From Salibacterium halotolerans (GTDB lineage: Bacteria > Bacillota > Bacilli > Bacillales > Marinococcaceae), in contig NZ_FOXD01000011.1 of the NCBI RefSeq assembly GCF_900115625.1, forward strand, positions 1 through 64,000: a stretch of 64,000 nucleotides of DNA, read 5' to 3'. The notes beneath the pieces were generated by a model. That model saw only the letters and a list, made by a program, of their open reading frames with translations. It was not told the origin of the DNA and searched no databases. Numbering within the stretch: the stretch's first letter is position 1; each line of letters begins with the position of its first letter. This document shows, piece after piece, positions 26,116 to 35,370 of the stretch. A program made the translations under genes and the position numbers.

Positions 26116-27867
26116 TTACCAGTTATAATAGTTGTCGATACCGTCGAAAATGGCATCGGCTGCTTTATCCGGATAATTAGCCTGTTTCATCCGCGATGCG
26201 TCGCCCGGATTGGTCAGGAAGCCAAGTTCCACGAGACTGCTCGGCATAGTGGTGTTTTCGATGACAACAAAGCCTGCGTCTGCGACACGGCGGTCAACCA
26301 TGCCGGTCTGTTTAACAAGTTCCTGATGAATGGAGGAAGCGAGCGCGCGGCTTTCAGAACCTTCGTGACGGTCGTTATAGAAAGCTTCCGTTCCTTCTGC
26401 AGATTGATTATAGGCATTGGAATGGATGCTGATGAACGCATCGGCATCTGCAGACTCGGCAACTTCCACCCGTTCATTTAACCCGAGGAATGTATCGTCA
26501 TTGCGGGTCATCACAACGTCCACGCCGGCTTCTTCCAGACGTTCTTCCACTTCCAGCGCCACATCGAGATTCACTTCTTTCTCAATCAGACCGTTTCCGC
26601 TGGCTCCGTTATCATGATCGCCGTGACCGGCGTCAATGACGATGGTGCGGTCTTCGAGTGCATCCGCCCCGGGTTCTTTTTCCTGCAGGTAATGGCGGTG
26701 TACATACCCTTCTCCGCTGCCGTAATCAACACGGGCCCAGTCTTGTCCGGTGTGCTCGTATACTTCCACCGTGTCGCCGCTCTGCAGTTTGGTGATAATA
26801 TCACCGTCGGTACTTCCTTCGGTGCGCACATTGAGGTTATTCACGGTCACCTTCGCAACCGAAATAACATCGCCCTGTACTCCTTCGGAAGGGGCATCAT
26901 TCGAGTCTTCTTCCGGTTCCTGCGGAGTGTCCTCATCGGCGTCTGAACTGTCAGAGCTGCCCACATAAGCACTGTGCACGTAAGCCCAGTCCCCGTCGTT
27001 TTCTATTTTCAGCCAGTCACCTGACCGGTCATAGACATCGACTGCTGTGCCGCTCTGAAGCTGGTTCACCGCCTGATAATCGGTGCCTGGCCCTGTTCTG
27101 ACATTCAGCGGAGTACCGGCGTCAACTTCTCCTTCATACATTACATGCTCTTCCGAGAATGCTTCATCATCGGGAGAGGAAGACGTGTTTCCGCTGGACT
27201 GCATCGATTGTTCCATGGCTCTTGCCAGATAGGCGGAAAATTCAGCCCGGGTCGCTTCGTCATTGGGGTCGAACGAACCGCTTCCCTGGACGATGCCCTG
27301 ATCGGCAAGGACAGCTATATGTTCCTGTGCCCAAAAGTCGCTGTCTATGTCTGTGAATCCGCTCGATGAATCCGGCTCTTGTGCCTGATCAAAGAAAGCC
27401 CTGGAAATCACAGCCGCGACCTGCGCTTTCTCAATTTCTCCATTTGGGTCAAAGCTGCCGTTACTGCCCTGGAATATATCCATTGCTGCTGCTCTTTCAA
27501 TACTGCCGTAAGCCCAGAATGAAGAATTAACATCGGAAAACGTCGGGGACGATGCATTCAGTGCTCCCTCACCGAGGGCGTTTGTCATCATGATGGAAGC
27601 CTGGGCTCTCGTAAGCGGCTGCTCCGGACGGTACTGTCCGGAAGCGTCCCCGTTGGCAACTCTGTGTTCCGTTAAGTACTCTATCTCTTCTTCAGCCCAG
27701 TACCCGCTGTCTACATCCGTATACCGGTCGGAGGCTTCCGCCTGATCCGCCGTGAATGCCGGAATGACAGAGAGGGACAGGGCTGCTGCCATTATGGGAT
27801 ATGAGATTTTTCTGTAAAAAATGGCAGGTTCCTCCTCTCTTATGCGTAATCTGCTAATTAAAGGCAA
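26116..27867 (-). CDS. S-layer-anchored N-acetylmuramoyl-L-alanine amidase with SLH and SH3b domains
   Basis: A secreted cell-wall hydrolase of 583 residues. After a signal peptide (ending near DQAEA) come three SLH wall-anchoring domains (about 47-225; repeated FTDIDSDFWA-like starts), two SH3b domains (about 240-305 and 335-400; LNVRTGPGTDY and LNVRTEGSTD), and an Amidase_3 catalytic domain (about 405-583) with zinc-site motifs IDAGHGDHDNGA, EKEVNLDVAL and ISIHSNAY plus SSLVELGFL. The start is unclear. TTG 27867 has GGAG four bases away. ATT 27822, giving MFYRKISYPIM, has a much better GAGGAGG. ATG 27792 would shorten the signal peptide. It shares a terminator with the convergent gene. Confidence 0.9.
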   Translation of the reverse strand: MPLISRLRIREEEPAIFYRKISYPIMAAALSLSVIPAFTADQAEASDRYTDVDSGYWAEEEIEYLTEHRVANGDASGQYRPEQPLTRAQASIMMTNALGEGALNASSPTFSDVNSSFWAYGSIERAAAMDIFQGSNGSFDPNGEIEKAQVAAVISRAFFDQAQEPDSSSGFTDIDSDFWAQEHIAVLADQGIVQGSGSFDPNDEATRAEFSAYLARAMEQSMQSSGNTSSSPDDEAFSEEHVMYEGEVDAGTPLNVRTGPGTDYQAVNQLQSGTAVDVYDRSGDWLKIENDGDWAYVHSAYVGSSDSSDADEDTPQEPEEDSNDAPSEGVQGDVISVAKVTVNNLNVRTEGSTDGDIITKLQSGDTVEVYEHTGQDWARVDYGSGEGYVHRHYLQEKEPGADALEDRTIVIDAGHGDHDNGASGNGLIEKEVNLDVALEVEERLEEAGVDVVMTRNDDTFLGLNERVEVAESADADAFISIHSNAYNQSAEGTEAFYNDRHEGSESRALASSIHQELVKQTGMVDRRVADAGFVVIENTTMPSSLVELGFLTNPGDASRMKQANYPDKAADAIFDGIDNYYNW

Positions 27868-27978
27868 GATTCTCCAAGCTATGTAACCTGAAACAAGAAT
27901 ATCATGGTATGAGGTTTTAGACTAGTATGTAGAGGAGATTGTTCGAAATTAAGAAAAAAATCTCAGCACCGCTCATAA

Positions 27979-28008
27979 AGAAAAACCCGGTGTTATACCG
28001 GGCTTTTC
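27979..28008 (-). terminator. terminator of the AGCS symporter gene
   Basis: ACCCGGT and ACCGGGC form a short GC-rich hairpin. On the minus strand it is followed by TTTTTC. Confidence 0.75.
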
Positions 28009-28009
28009 G

Positions 28010-29470
28010 TCAATATTCATCTTTTTTTGCGTCTTGTGATTCCGGTTTTTCTTCCCAGGCATCGAGATTCTGCAGTCCTGGTATGCTGTTTTTGTAAAAT
28101 ACCGGATCATACCCAAGCCTGCGCTGGCGCTGGTAGTCTTTCAGAGCTGCCAGCGCTGTTTTGGTCAGCATGGCGATGGCAATCAAGTTCACCAGAGCCA
28201 TCAATCCCATGAAAACATCGGCAAGGGACCAGATTAAATCCAGACTGCTTATGGATCCGAGGATAACCATAAGTAAAAAGGCGGCTCTAAAAATGTAAAT
28301 ATACACAGGGTTTTCGGAAATGAATTCAATATTGTTAGCACCGTAATAGTAATTTCCCAATAAGGAGCTGAAAGAGAAAAAGAAAACCGCGAGAGCCACA
28401 AAGGTTTGCGCCCATCCTCCAAGATGGGTTTCAAGAGCCATCTGTGTTAATTGAATGCCTTCTGTTTCACCGGAAGTATACACACCGGCGAGAACGATGA
28501 TAAACGCAGTGGAGCTGCAGATAATCAGTGTATCGGTAAACACGCCGAGTGTCTGTACAAGCCCCTGTTTTACCGGATGGCTTACGTGAGCGGTCGCAGC
28601 GGCATTGGGAGCACTCCCCATCCCGGCTTCATTTGAAAAAAGCCCCCGCTGCACACCATTTGTGATAACTGCTGCCAAACCGCCGCCGGCAATTTCACGA
28701 ATGCCGAAAGCGTTTGAGACGATAAGGGAAACGACATCAGGAAGCATTCCTATATTCATGATCATAATGATGATGGCGGTAATAATATAAAGAATGGCAA
28801 AGAAGGGAACTATAATCTCGCTTACGACAGCAATACGACGTATACCGCCGAAAATAACGAAGCCGATCATGATTGCAACAGCTGCCCCGACCCAAATGCC
28901 TTTTACATCATAGGCACCTGTAAATGCCAGCGATATGGTATTGGATTGAACACCGTTAAAAATGAGACCGAAACATAACGTAATAAGAATTGCGAACAAA
29001 ATTCCCATCCACCGCATGCCAAGAGCCCTTTCCATGTAATAAGCGGGACCGCCGCGGTAGCCGTTTTTTACTTTCACCTTATACATTTGGGCTAATGTAC
29101 TTTCCACGAAACCTGTGGCGGCGCCAAGCAGCGCAATCACCCACATCCAGAACACAGCGCCCGGGCCACCCGCGGTAATAGCAATCGCCACGCCGGCAAG
29201 GTTACCTGTTCCCACTCTTGCAGCCGTACTGAGGGTGAACGCCTGGAACGGGGTAGTTCCCTTTTTTTCTTTAAATACAGAGCGGTCTGTGCCGCGCGCT
29301 AAAAGAGTCACCATTTCTTTGAACATCGTAAATTGTGCGAAGCGGGTTTTTATCGTGAAAAACAGACCCAAAAGCAGTAATGCTCCAACCAACAGATACG
29401 ACCATAAAATATTACTGCTGAATTCTACTACGCTGCCGAGCCAAGTATCCATTGTCAGCCAGTCCTCCAT
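28010..29470 (-). CDS. sodium:alanine/glycine symporter, AGCS family
   Basis: A 486-residue membrane transporter with about eleven helices. AGCS landmarks are TPFQAFTLSTAARVGTGNLA, GGPGAVFWMWVIALLGAATG, GYRGGPAYYMERALG and FSNEAGMGSAPNAAATA. It takes up alanine or glycine with sodium. Start ATG 29470 has GGAGTGAT upstream. It is monocistronic with its own terminator. Related Bacillus genes (AlsT) can have glutamine as substrate, so the exact amino acid is uncertain. Confidence 0.92.
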   Translation of the reverse strand: MEDWLTMDTWLGSVVEFSSNILWSYLLVGALLLLGLFFTIKTRFAQFTMFKEMVTLLARGTDRSVFKEKKGTTPFQAFTLSTAARVGTGNLAGVAIAITAGGPGAVFWMWVIALLGAATGFVESTLAQMYKVKVKNGYRGGPAYYMERALGMRWMGILFAILITLCFGLIFNGVQSNTISLAFTGAYDVKGIWVGAAVAIMIGFVIFGGIRRIAVVSEIIVPFFAILYIITAIIIMIMNIGMLPDVVSLIVSNAFGIREIAGGGLAAVITNGVQRGLFSNEAGMGSAPNAAATAHVSHPVKQGLVQTLGVFTDTLIICSSTAFIIVLAGVYTSGETEGIQLTQMALETHLGGWAQTFVALAVFFFSFSSLLGNYYYGANNIEFISENPVYIYIFRAAFLLMVILGSISSLDLIWSLADVFMGLMALVNLIAIAMLTKTALAALKDYQRQRRLGYDPVFYKNSIPGLQNLDAWEEKPESQDAKKDEY

Positions 29471-29604
29471 AAGATCACTCCTTTTTTCTGCAGATTAAAA
29501 AGATGTATATGTCATCAGTGACTGCTTGATACATCACGTTTTTACATAGGCTGTCTTTACAATGGTAATACTAAACCTGACATTTTTGAAGGAGTGATGT
29601 ATCT

Positions 29605-29826
29605 ATGGCAAAACCAGATGATCGTTCCAATAACGCGGAACGGATTGAAAACACGATCGGTCATACGCTTCAAAACCGAAATGAGGCACGAGACTATGAA
29701 AAGGCACATGCCGAAGAGCTGAGTGAGGAAGAAAAACAGCAGATTGAAGAAAAAAATGAACGGCGCGAAGAGAGCATTGAAGGACTTCAGCAGGAAATTC
29801 AGGATGAGGCAGAGGATAATAAATAA
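29605..29826 (+). CDS. tlp: small acid-soluble spore protein Tlp
   Basis: A 73-residue, highly charged, predominantly helical protein matching Tlp of spore formers: KPDDRSNNAERIENTI near the N-terminus and EKNERREESIEGLQQEIQDE near the end. Tlp is packed into the spore core and consumed at germination. This gene is the clearest sign that the organism sporulates. GGAGTGAT precedes the ATG. A sigma-G promoter is expected, but I could not point to one with confidence. Confidence 0.9.
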   Translation: MAKPDDRSNNAERIENTIGHTLQNRNEARDYEKAHAEELSEEEKQQIEEKNERREESIEGLQQEIQDEAEDNK

Positions 29827-29832
29827 TCATAC

Positions 29833-29871
29833 GAAAGCGCAGCCTGCAGGACAGAGCTGCGCTTTTGCTTT
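29833..29871 (+). terminator. tlp terminator
   Basis: AAAGCGCAGC pairs with GCTGCGCTTT around a 12-base loop, followed by a T-rich stretch. Confidence 0.85.
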
Positions 29872-29968
29872 GCTATCCGGAAAATAGGGGGATAAATATT
29901 AAATATTTGAAACGGGAATAGTCATCGTTCGTATGATGGTATAGAATATGTTCAGGAGGTGTATATAA

Positions 29969-31528
29969 TTGAATTTTTTACAAGATGTTCTAGGTTTGAT
30001 CATTACTGGTGCTGTCATTCTTGTTCTGCTTATCGCAGCCCTTATCGGTTACATTATGTTCAAACGGAGTTATAAGACGGCGAAGTCCAATGAGGCGCTT
30101 ATCATCACCGGGAAAAGTCTCGGCAGCGATGAGAATGTATTTACCGACGAGACGAACGGGCGCCGGCTGAAAGTCGTGCGGGGCGGCGGTGTGTTTATCA
30201 AGCCCCTTGTTCAGGTCGCGGAACCCGTTGACCTTACTACATCACAGCTTATGGTGCAGACGCCGGAAGTCTACACGTCACAGGGTGTGCCGGTGGTCGC
30301 GGATGCCGTTGCGATGGTTCGTATAGGAAGTTCGCTCCATCAGATTGCCAACTTCGCCGAGCAGTTTCTCGGAAAGAACAAGTCCGACAGAGATCAGGAA
30401 ATTGTTGAGGTCCTTGAAGGTCATCTTCGTTCAGCATTGTCTTCATTGACCGTGGAGGAAATTTACCAGAGCCGGGAGCGGTTCAACGAGCAGCTTCAGG
30501 AAGTGGCGGAAAAAGACCTTTCGAAGATGGGATTTGAAATCACGTCCTTTGCACTGAAAGACATACGTGATGAGAACGGCTATCTCGAAGCATTGGGACG
30601 TCCCCGTATTGCCGAGGCAAAGAAAAACGCGGACATTGCGGAGTCCAATGCCGAACGCGAAACGAGAATCCATCAGGCACAGATGGATAAGGAAGCCGAA
30701 GAGTCAGAATATAAACATAAGACAGAAATTGCCGAAGCCCGGAAAAACAATGAAATCCGGGAGTCCTCTTTTAAACAGGAGAATGAAAAAGCAAGGGCGC
30801 AGGCGGACCAGGCGTATGCTCTTGAAAAGAGTATCAATGACCGGCAGCTGAAAGAACAGGAAATGGATGTACGCGCGGTCGAATTATCCAAGCAGTCCGA
30901 ACTCGAAGAAATCGAAATCGAGCGCAAAGAAAAGCAGTATGAAGGGGAAGTCAAGAAAAAGGCGGACGCGGAACGATACGCTTCCCAGCAGCAGGCGGAT
31001 GCGGATAAATACCGCACGATCGCCGAAGCCGAAGCGCAGGCTGAAACCGAACGCAAACGCGGGGAAGCTGAAGCCCAGATTATCCGCGATAAAGGGCAGG
31101 CCGAAGCGGCAGCGAAAGAACAGATGGCCGAAGCAATGTCCAAATACGGCGAAGCTGCTGTTCTTGAAATGATGATCAATATGATGCCGGACTTTGCGAA
31201 AGCTGTCTCGGAACCGATGAATAACATCGACAGTGTCAAAGTAATCGACACTGGAAGTGGACAGGGCGTGTCCAACCTGGCAGGAAGCGTCACGAATAAT
31301 ATGGCGGTGATGCAGGATACGTTAAAGGAAACAACCGGTATCGACATGAAGGCACTGCTTGAGAACTTTGCCGGCGGGGAAGGCGCTCAAATGCTTGCGC
31401 AGGCCGCAGGGACGAGTGACAAAACAGAAGAAAGCGCTGCTTTCGAAGATCAGGAGCCATCCACCGAAGAGGAAGCCCCTCCGGCGGAAGATACTGAAGA
31501 AGCCGTAGAAGAGGATAAAGAGCAATAG
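29969..31528 (+). CDS. floT: flotillin, membrane microdomain scaffold
   Basis: A 519-residue SPFH protein. A membrane-inserting hairpin (about residues 5-30) is followed by the band 7/PHB domain (about 45-215) and a long charged coiled coil (about 215-430) full of EAEAQ-type repeats. The C-terminal region NIDSVKVIDTGSGQG and LLENFAGGEG matches B. subtilis FloT, and a glutamate-rich tail is extra. It organises lipid microdomains on the inner membrane face. Start TTG 29969 follows AGGAGGTG. The usual NfeD-type partner (yuaF) is not adjacent. Confidence 0.92.
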   Translation: MNFLQDVLGLIITGAVILVLLIAALIGYIMFKRSYKTAKSNEALIITGKSLGSDENVFTDETNGRRLKVVRGGGVFIKPLVQVAEPVDLTTSQLMVQTPEVYTSQGVPVVADAVAMVRIGSSLHQIANFAEQFLGKNKSDRDQEIVEVLEGHLRSALSSLTVEEIYQSRERFNEQLQEVAEKDLSKMGFEITSFALKDIRDENGYLEALGRPRIAEAKKNADIAESNAERETRIHQAQMDKEAEESEYKHKTEIAEARKNNEIRESSFKQENEKARAQADQAYALEKSINDRQLKEQEMDVRAVELSKQSELEEIEIERKEKQYEGEVKKKADAERYASQQQADADKYRTIAEAEAQAETERKRGEAEAQIIRDKGQAEAAAKEQMAEAMSKYGEAAVLEMMINMMPDFAKAVSEPMNNIDSVKVIDTGSGQGVSNLAGSVTNNMAVMQDTLKETTGIDMKALLENFAGGEGAQMLAQAAGTSDKTEESAAFEDQEPSTEEEAPPAEDTEEAVEEDKEQ

Positions 31529-31536
31529 GAATGATT

Positions 31537-31568
31537 AAGGAACGGGCCGAAGCTGTCCGTTCCTTTTT
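31537..31568 (+). terminator. floT terminator
   Basis: AAGGAACGG pairs with CCGTTCCTT around an 11-base loop and is followed by T residues. Confidence 0.85.
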
Positions 31569-31570
31569 AT

Positions 31571-31732
31571 GGACACTTTACACATGAAAGTGTCTAATAA
31601 CCGAAGTTTATAGACATTTTCAGGCGCAGAAGCTGTTCATTTGTCCGTTATTTTTACATTACAGACAAACATCAGGGGAAAATGGTCTTAAAATCGTGTT
31701 TATAGACATTTTTCACCATAAACTGTCCATTA
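31571..31732. repeat. intergenic hairpin array with TAGACA-type words
   Basis: Four units each hold a GACA-type word and a GTC(T/C) reverse word. The GACA cores start at 31572, 31613, 31664 and 31705, and the GTC cores at 31592, 31643, 31685 and 31725. Steps are 41, 51 and 41 bp, or close to that. The layout resembles the arrays at 248 and 23069 with a different stem word. It lies between the floT terminator and the 3' end of the glycosylase gene. Confidence 0.6.
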
Positions 31733-32353
31733 TCACCGAAGATGCTGCTTCAGTTTTTCCAGATGAGCGGAGATATCTGCTTCAAGACTGCGTTTATAAA
31801 GCGCGGCGGCCGGGTGATAAATAGGGAACAGTGGATAAGTGGTGTTTGTCCATGTATAGGAGCGTGTGTCCCAGTCGTCCAGCCTCAGGACGGGAGAAGT
31901 CACAAGGTGTCCGGTAACTTCCGACATGCGCGCGGACCCGCCGGCAAGGCGCTGGTAAGCGATACGACCCATCGGCACAATCAGACGAGGCTCAAGGTAC
32001 TCGATTTCTGCATCGAGAATCGGCGCATGGGCGGCGATTTCTCCCTGGTTTGGAGTGCGGTTGTATTTTCTTTTTTCCCGGCCTTTCGGCTGTCCCCATT
32101 TGTACGGGCGGCTGCGGACGGTACTTGTGACATACACGTCGTCCCGGGTCAGCTCGAGTTCCTGCAGAAAGCCATCGAAATACCGACCGGCTCTTCCGCT
32201 GAAAGGGATGCCGTTATGTATTTCGGTTTCACCCGGTGCCTCTCCGACAAACATAATCGAAGGGGAATCAGAGCCTTTTCCGTAAACGAAGCCTTCACAC
32301 GCGAAGGGAGCGATCCGCTCATTGCAGCGCTGGATTAATCTTTGTGGTAACAT
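31733..32353 (-). CDS. uracil-DNA glycosylase superfamily protein
   Basis: This 206-residue DNA-repair protein has family-4/5-like motifs: FVGEAPGETEIHNGIPFSGRAG with the active-site region, and PIYHPAA near residue 180. It should remove uracil from DNA, leaving abasic sites. The four-cysteine iron-sulfur pattern of classical family 4 is incomplete: only two cysteines are near the N-terminus, in QRCNERIAPFAC. Start ATG 32353 (MLPQRLIQRC) is chosen because GGAAAGGG lies just upstream. A longer reading adds 28 unrelated residues. Confidence 0.82.
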   Translation of the reverse strand: MLPQRLIQRCNERIAPFACEGFVYGKGSDSPSIMFVGEAPGETEIHNGIPFSGRAGRYFDGFLQELELTRDDVYVTSTVRSRPYKWGQPKGREKRKYNRTPNQGEIAAHAPILDAEIEYLEPRLIVPMGRIAYQRLAGGSARMSEVTGHLVTSPVLRLDDWDTRSYTWTNTTYPLFPIYHPAAALYKRSLEADISAHLEKLKQHLR

Positions 32354-32520
32354 AAAACATCGATCCCTTTCCGTTAACATCGTCTTTCCTGTATCATATA
32401 CCATACAATGAATTAGAGCAGGTATCAAAAGAAGCACAATGGACAGTCTTCCTGCATTGCATGATGACAGGTTTCCCTGTAACGTAAGAAGCAGATGAAA
32501 AAGGGAGAGGGGGCTGACAG

Positions 32521-32979
32521 ATGGATGACCGTTTATTTAAAACAGCGATGGGAAAATTTGCGACAGGTGTGACGGTAGTAACTACCGATACAGAAGACGG
32601 CGTACATGGTATGACAGCCAATGCGTTTATGTCCGTTTCCATGGATCCAAAACTTGTGCTCATATCTGTGGGCAGGCACGCCAATACCCACCGTATTATT
32701 GAGCAGAACGGCACGTTTGCTGTGAACATTCTCCATGAAGATCAAATGAAGACCGCGCAGTATTTTGCGAAACAGCTTGAGGAAGATATAGATATTCCGA
32801 TTGACCGTTTTGAAGGACAGCCGATCATTGAAGGATCGCTTGCCAACATAGTTTGCACGGTATATGACAGCCACGAAGCAGGTGATCACACCCTGTTTAT
32901 CGGTCAGGTAGATAATCTGATTGTCCAGGATGAAACGCCGCTGCTTTATTTTGAAGGGCAGTTCAGATACTTTCAATAA
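32521..32979 (+). CDS. flavin reductase family protein
   Basis: A 152-residue FMN-binding split-barrel protein. Landmarks are FATGVTVVTT, GMTANAFMSVSMDPKLVLISV and NGTFAVNIL, and the final LLYFEGQFRYF is typical of the family. It probably reduces FMN with NAD(P)H or serves a partner monooxygenase, but no such gene is adjacent. AAAAAGGGAGAGGG precedes the ATG. Confidence 0.88.
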   Translation: MDDRLFKTAMGKFATGVTVVTTDTEDGVHGMTANAFMSVSMDPKLVLISVGRHANTHRIIEQNGTFAVNILHEDQMKTAQYFAKQLEEDIDIPIDRFEGQPIIEGSLANIVCTVYDSHEAGDHTLFIGQVDNLIVQDETPLLYFEGQFRYFQ

Positions 32980-32985
32980 AAAAAT

Positions 32986-33019
32986 GCCGCAGGAGTAAAA
33001 ATCTCCCGCGGCGTTTTTT
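32986..33019. terminator. bidirectional terminator
   Basis: GCCGCAGGAG pairs with CTCCCGCGGC with one mismatch. A and T runs flank the stem on either side. It serves the flavin reductase and the convergent small zinc-ribbon gene. Confidence 0.82.
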
Positions 33020-33194
33020 ATTCCAGTGTGCGGTTGGTTTCGTCGACGTCAAACGGTTCATCCGGTTCCGGTTTTTCGCCGGCCTGGAGTACCCCGTCCC
33101 CGTTGCAGACGCTGCACGAATACTTCCACTGCTCGTCATCCATCAGCAGGCCGGTGCCGTCGCAGGCTGAACAAACATTGTCGTGAATGTTCAT
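33018..33194 (-). CDS. small CxxCxGxG zinc-ribbon-like protein (YuiA-like)
   Basis: A 58-residue protein beginning MNIHDNVCSACDGTG, with a second half-site SCSVCNGDG, then an acidic tail ending TNRTLE. The two CxxCxGxG motifs resemble those of the DnaJ zinc domain and of small Bacillus proteins such as YuiA. The function is unknown. It lies between the convergent flavin reductase and the aconitase gene on the same strand, so it could be cotranscribed with aconitase. Confidence 0.72.
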   Translation of the reverse strand: MNIHDNVCSACDGTGLLMDDEQWKYSCSVCNGDGVLQAGEKPEPDEPFDVDETNRTLE

Positions 33195-33232
33195 TGGTCT
33201 TTTGCACCCTTTCCTGGAACATGAGGCTTATC

Positions 33233-35176
33233 TTACTGTCTGTCTTTCACCCAGTTGATAAGTCCTCCTGCTAACATGATGTCCACGTGACGTTCAGTCA
33301 ATGCATGACGCAGCCGGATCTTTTTATTTTTCCCCTGAAGCGAAGCGGTCATTTCGCTGCTTTGACCGATGGTGTCCCGGATGTTTTTCAGCTCAATCAT
33401 GTCGCCTTTTTCCACGTCTTCAAAATCATTCTCATCGGCAAAGGTGAGAGGAAGAATGCCGAAGTTGATGAGATTCTGCAGGTGAATACGGGCAAAGTCT
33501 TTGACAATCACGACCCGCAGCCCGAGGTAGCGCGGAGCAAGAGCGGCGTGTTCACGGCTCGAGCCCTGACCGTAGTTACTGCCGCCGACAATCGCGTGGC
33601 CTGTGGTGTCACGGATATCCATCGCCCGGTTGTAATAATCTTCATTTAAAATTTCAAAGGCGAACTTGCTGATCTCAGGCAGGTTACTGCGGTAAGGAAG
33701 CACGCGGGCTCCCCCTGCGAGAATTTCATCGGTGGATAGATTGTCCCCGACTTTAAGCAGCACCGGAACATTCATTTCGTCAGGCAGCGGCTTCATTTGT
33801 GGAATGGAGGCGATATTCGGTCCTTTATGCAGTTCGACCTGCTTTGCTTCCTCCGGCGGAAGCGGTTCTTCGAGAAGCCGGAAATCAACAGTCGGTTCGT
33901 CCGGCTCGGTAATGCGCGGATAATCCATATCCAGTTTCCGCGGATCCGTAATTTTGCCGTACAGGGCTGAAGCGGCAGCTACTTCCGGACCGCATAGGAA
34001 GACGCTGTCTTCTTTCGTACCGGAGCGTCCCGGGAAGTTACGCGGTGTAGTACGGAGGCTGTTTCTGCCGGAAGCAGGTGCCTGCCCCATACCGATACAG
34101 CCGTTACAGCCCGCCTGGTGAAGCCGTGCACCGGATGTCAGAAGACTGGCGATATGGCCGTTTTGGACAAGATCGGTAAGCATCTGCCGGGAAGTTGGGT
34201 TTATATCATAGGATACGCCGCTTTCGATCTGTCTGCCTTTCACAATTTCAGCAGCTATCGCGAAGTCTTTATAACCCGGGTTGGCCGAAGATCCGATATA
34301 GGATTGGTAAATGGATTCTCCTTCCACTTCGGTTACAGGAACCACATTGCCGGGGCTGGAAGGCTTGGCGATCATCGGCTCAAGAGAAGACAGATCAATT
34401 TCTTCATCTATGTCATAAGACGCGTCATCATCGGCTTTCAGTTCGCGCCAATCTTCTTTTCGTCCCTGCGTCTGAAGGAACCGTTTCACTTCTTCATCGG
34501 AAGGAAAAACCGTGGCGGTTGCGCCGAGTTCAGCGCCCATGTTGGCAATCACGTGACGGTCCATCGCGCTTAACTGGTCGAGACCGGGACCGTAATATTC
34601 AATAATTTTTCCAACCCCGCCTTTCACGTCATGACGGCGCAGGAATTCCAGAATGATATCTTTGGCGCCGACCCAGTCCGGCAGGTCGCCCGTCAGTTTA
34701 ACTCCCCAGATTTCGGGCATTTTCACGTGGTAAGGTTCGCCCGCGATGGCCATGGCAACGTCAATGCCGCCCGCTCCCATCGCAAGCATCCCCATACAGC
34801 CGTTGGCACAGGTATGGCTGTCGGAGCCAAGCAGTGTTTTACCGGGCACTGCCAGCCGCTGCATATGAACCGGGTGGCTGACGCCGTTGCCGGGGCGGCT
34901 GAAGTGCAGTCCGAACCGTTTGGCGGCACTCTCCAGAAATAAATGGTCATCCGGGTTCTTGCTGTCTTCCTGAATGACGTTATGATCGACATACTGAGCG
35001 GATGCCTCGGTTTTCGCCCGTTCAATTCCCATCGCTTCGAGTTCAAGCATCACCATGGTACCCGTGGCGTCCTGGGTCAGGGTTTGATCAACGGAAAGGG
35101 AAATTTCTTCACCGGGGCTCATTTCCCCGGACACAAGATGTTCTTTTATCAATTTCTGGGCAGCGTTCAAAGACAT
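33233..35176 (-). CDS. aconitate hydratase, 647-residue class
   Basis: This TCA-cycle enzyme interconverts citrate and isocitrate on a [4Fe-4S] cluster. Cluster cysteines are in LLGSDSHTCANG and HQAGCNGCIGMGQAP. The swivel domain at the C-terminus carries GGSNYGQGSSREHAALAPRYLG with substrate-binding residues. At 647 residues it belongs to the shorter class also seen in archaea and deep-branching bacteria, whereas Bacillus CitB is about 900. AAGGAGG precedes the ATG. A homoaconitase or isopropylmalate isomerase role is less likely because large and small subunit domains are fused here. Confidence 0.88.
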   Translation of the reverse strand: MSLNAAQKLIKEHLVSGEMSPGEEISLSVDQTLTQDATGTMVMLELEAMGIERAKTEASAQYVDHNVIQEDSKNPDDHLFLESAAKRFGLHFSRPGNGVSHPVHMQRLAVPGKTLLGSDSHTCANGCMGMLAMGAGGIDVAMAIAGEPYHVKMPEIWGVKLTGDLPDWVGAKDIILEFLRRHDVKGGVGKIIEYYGPGLDQLSAMDRHVIANMGAELGATATVFPSDEEVKRFLQTQGRKEDWRELKADDDASYDIDEEIDLSSLEPMIAKPSSPGNVVPVTEVEGESIYQSYIGSSANPGYKDFAIAAEIVKGRQIESGVSYDINPTSRQMLTDLVQNGHIASLLTSGARLHQAGCNGCIGMGQAPASGRNSLRTTPRNFPGRSGTKEDSVFLCGPEVAAASALYGKITDPRKLDMDYPRITEPDEPTVDFRLLEEPLPPEEAKQVELHKGPNIASIPQMKPLPDEMNVPVLLKVGDNLSTDEILAGGARVLPYRSNLPEISKFAFEILNEDYYNRAMDIRDTTGHAIVGGSNYGQGSSREHAALAPRYLGLRVVIVKDFARIHLQNLINFGILPLTFADENDFEDVEKGDMIELKNIRDTIGQSSEMTASLQGKNKKIRLRHALTERHVDIMLAGGLINWVKDRQ

Positions 35177-35370
35177 ACGTATATGGACCTCCTTCTGCTG
35201 TTTAGTATGATTGGTATATCATGATGTATACCCGTCTTCAAGGAAAATCTAAACAAATCTATTGTTCAGGTGAGCCAAAAGAAGCTGGACATGATATAAT
35301 ATGTTATAGTGCAGAAACATACAATGAAAACAAGACCAAGACATTACGAGAGGTAAGGAGGAAGACGGAT

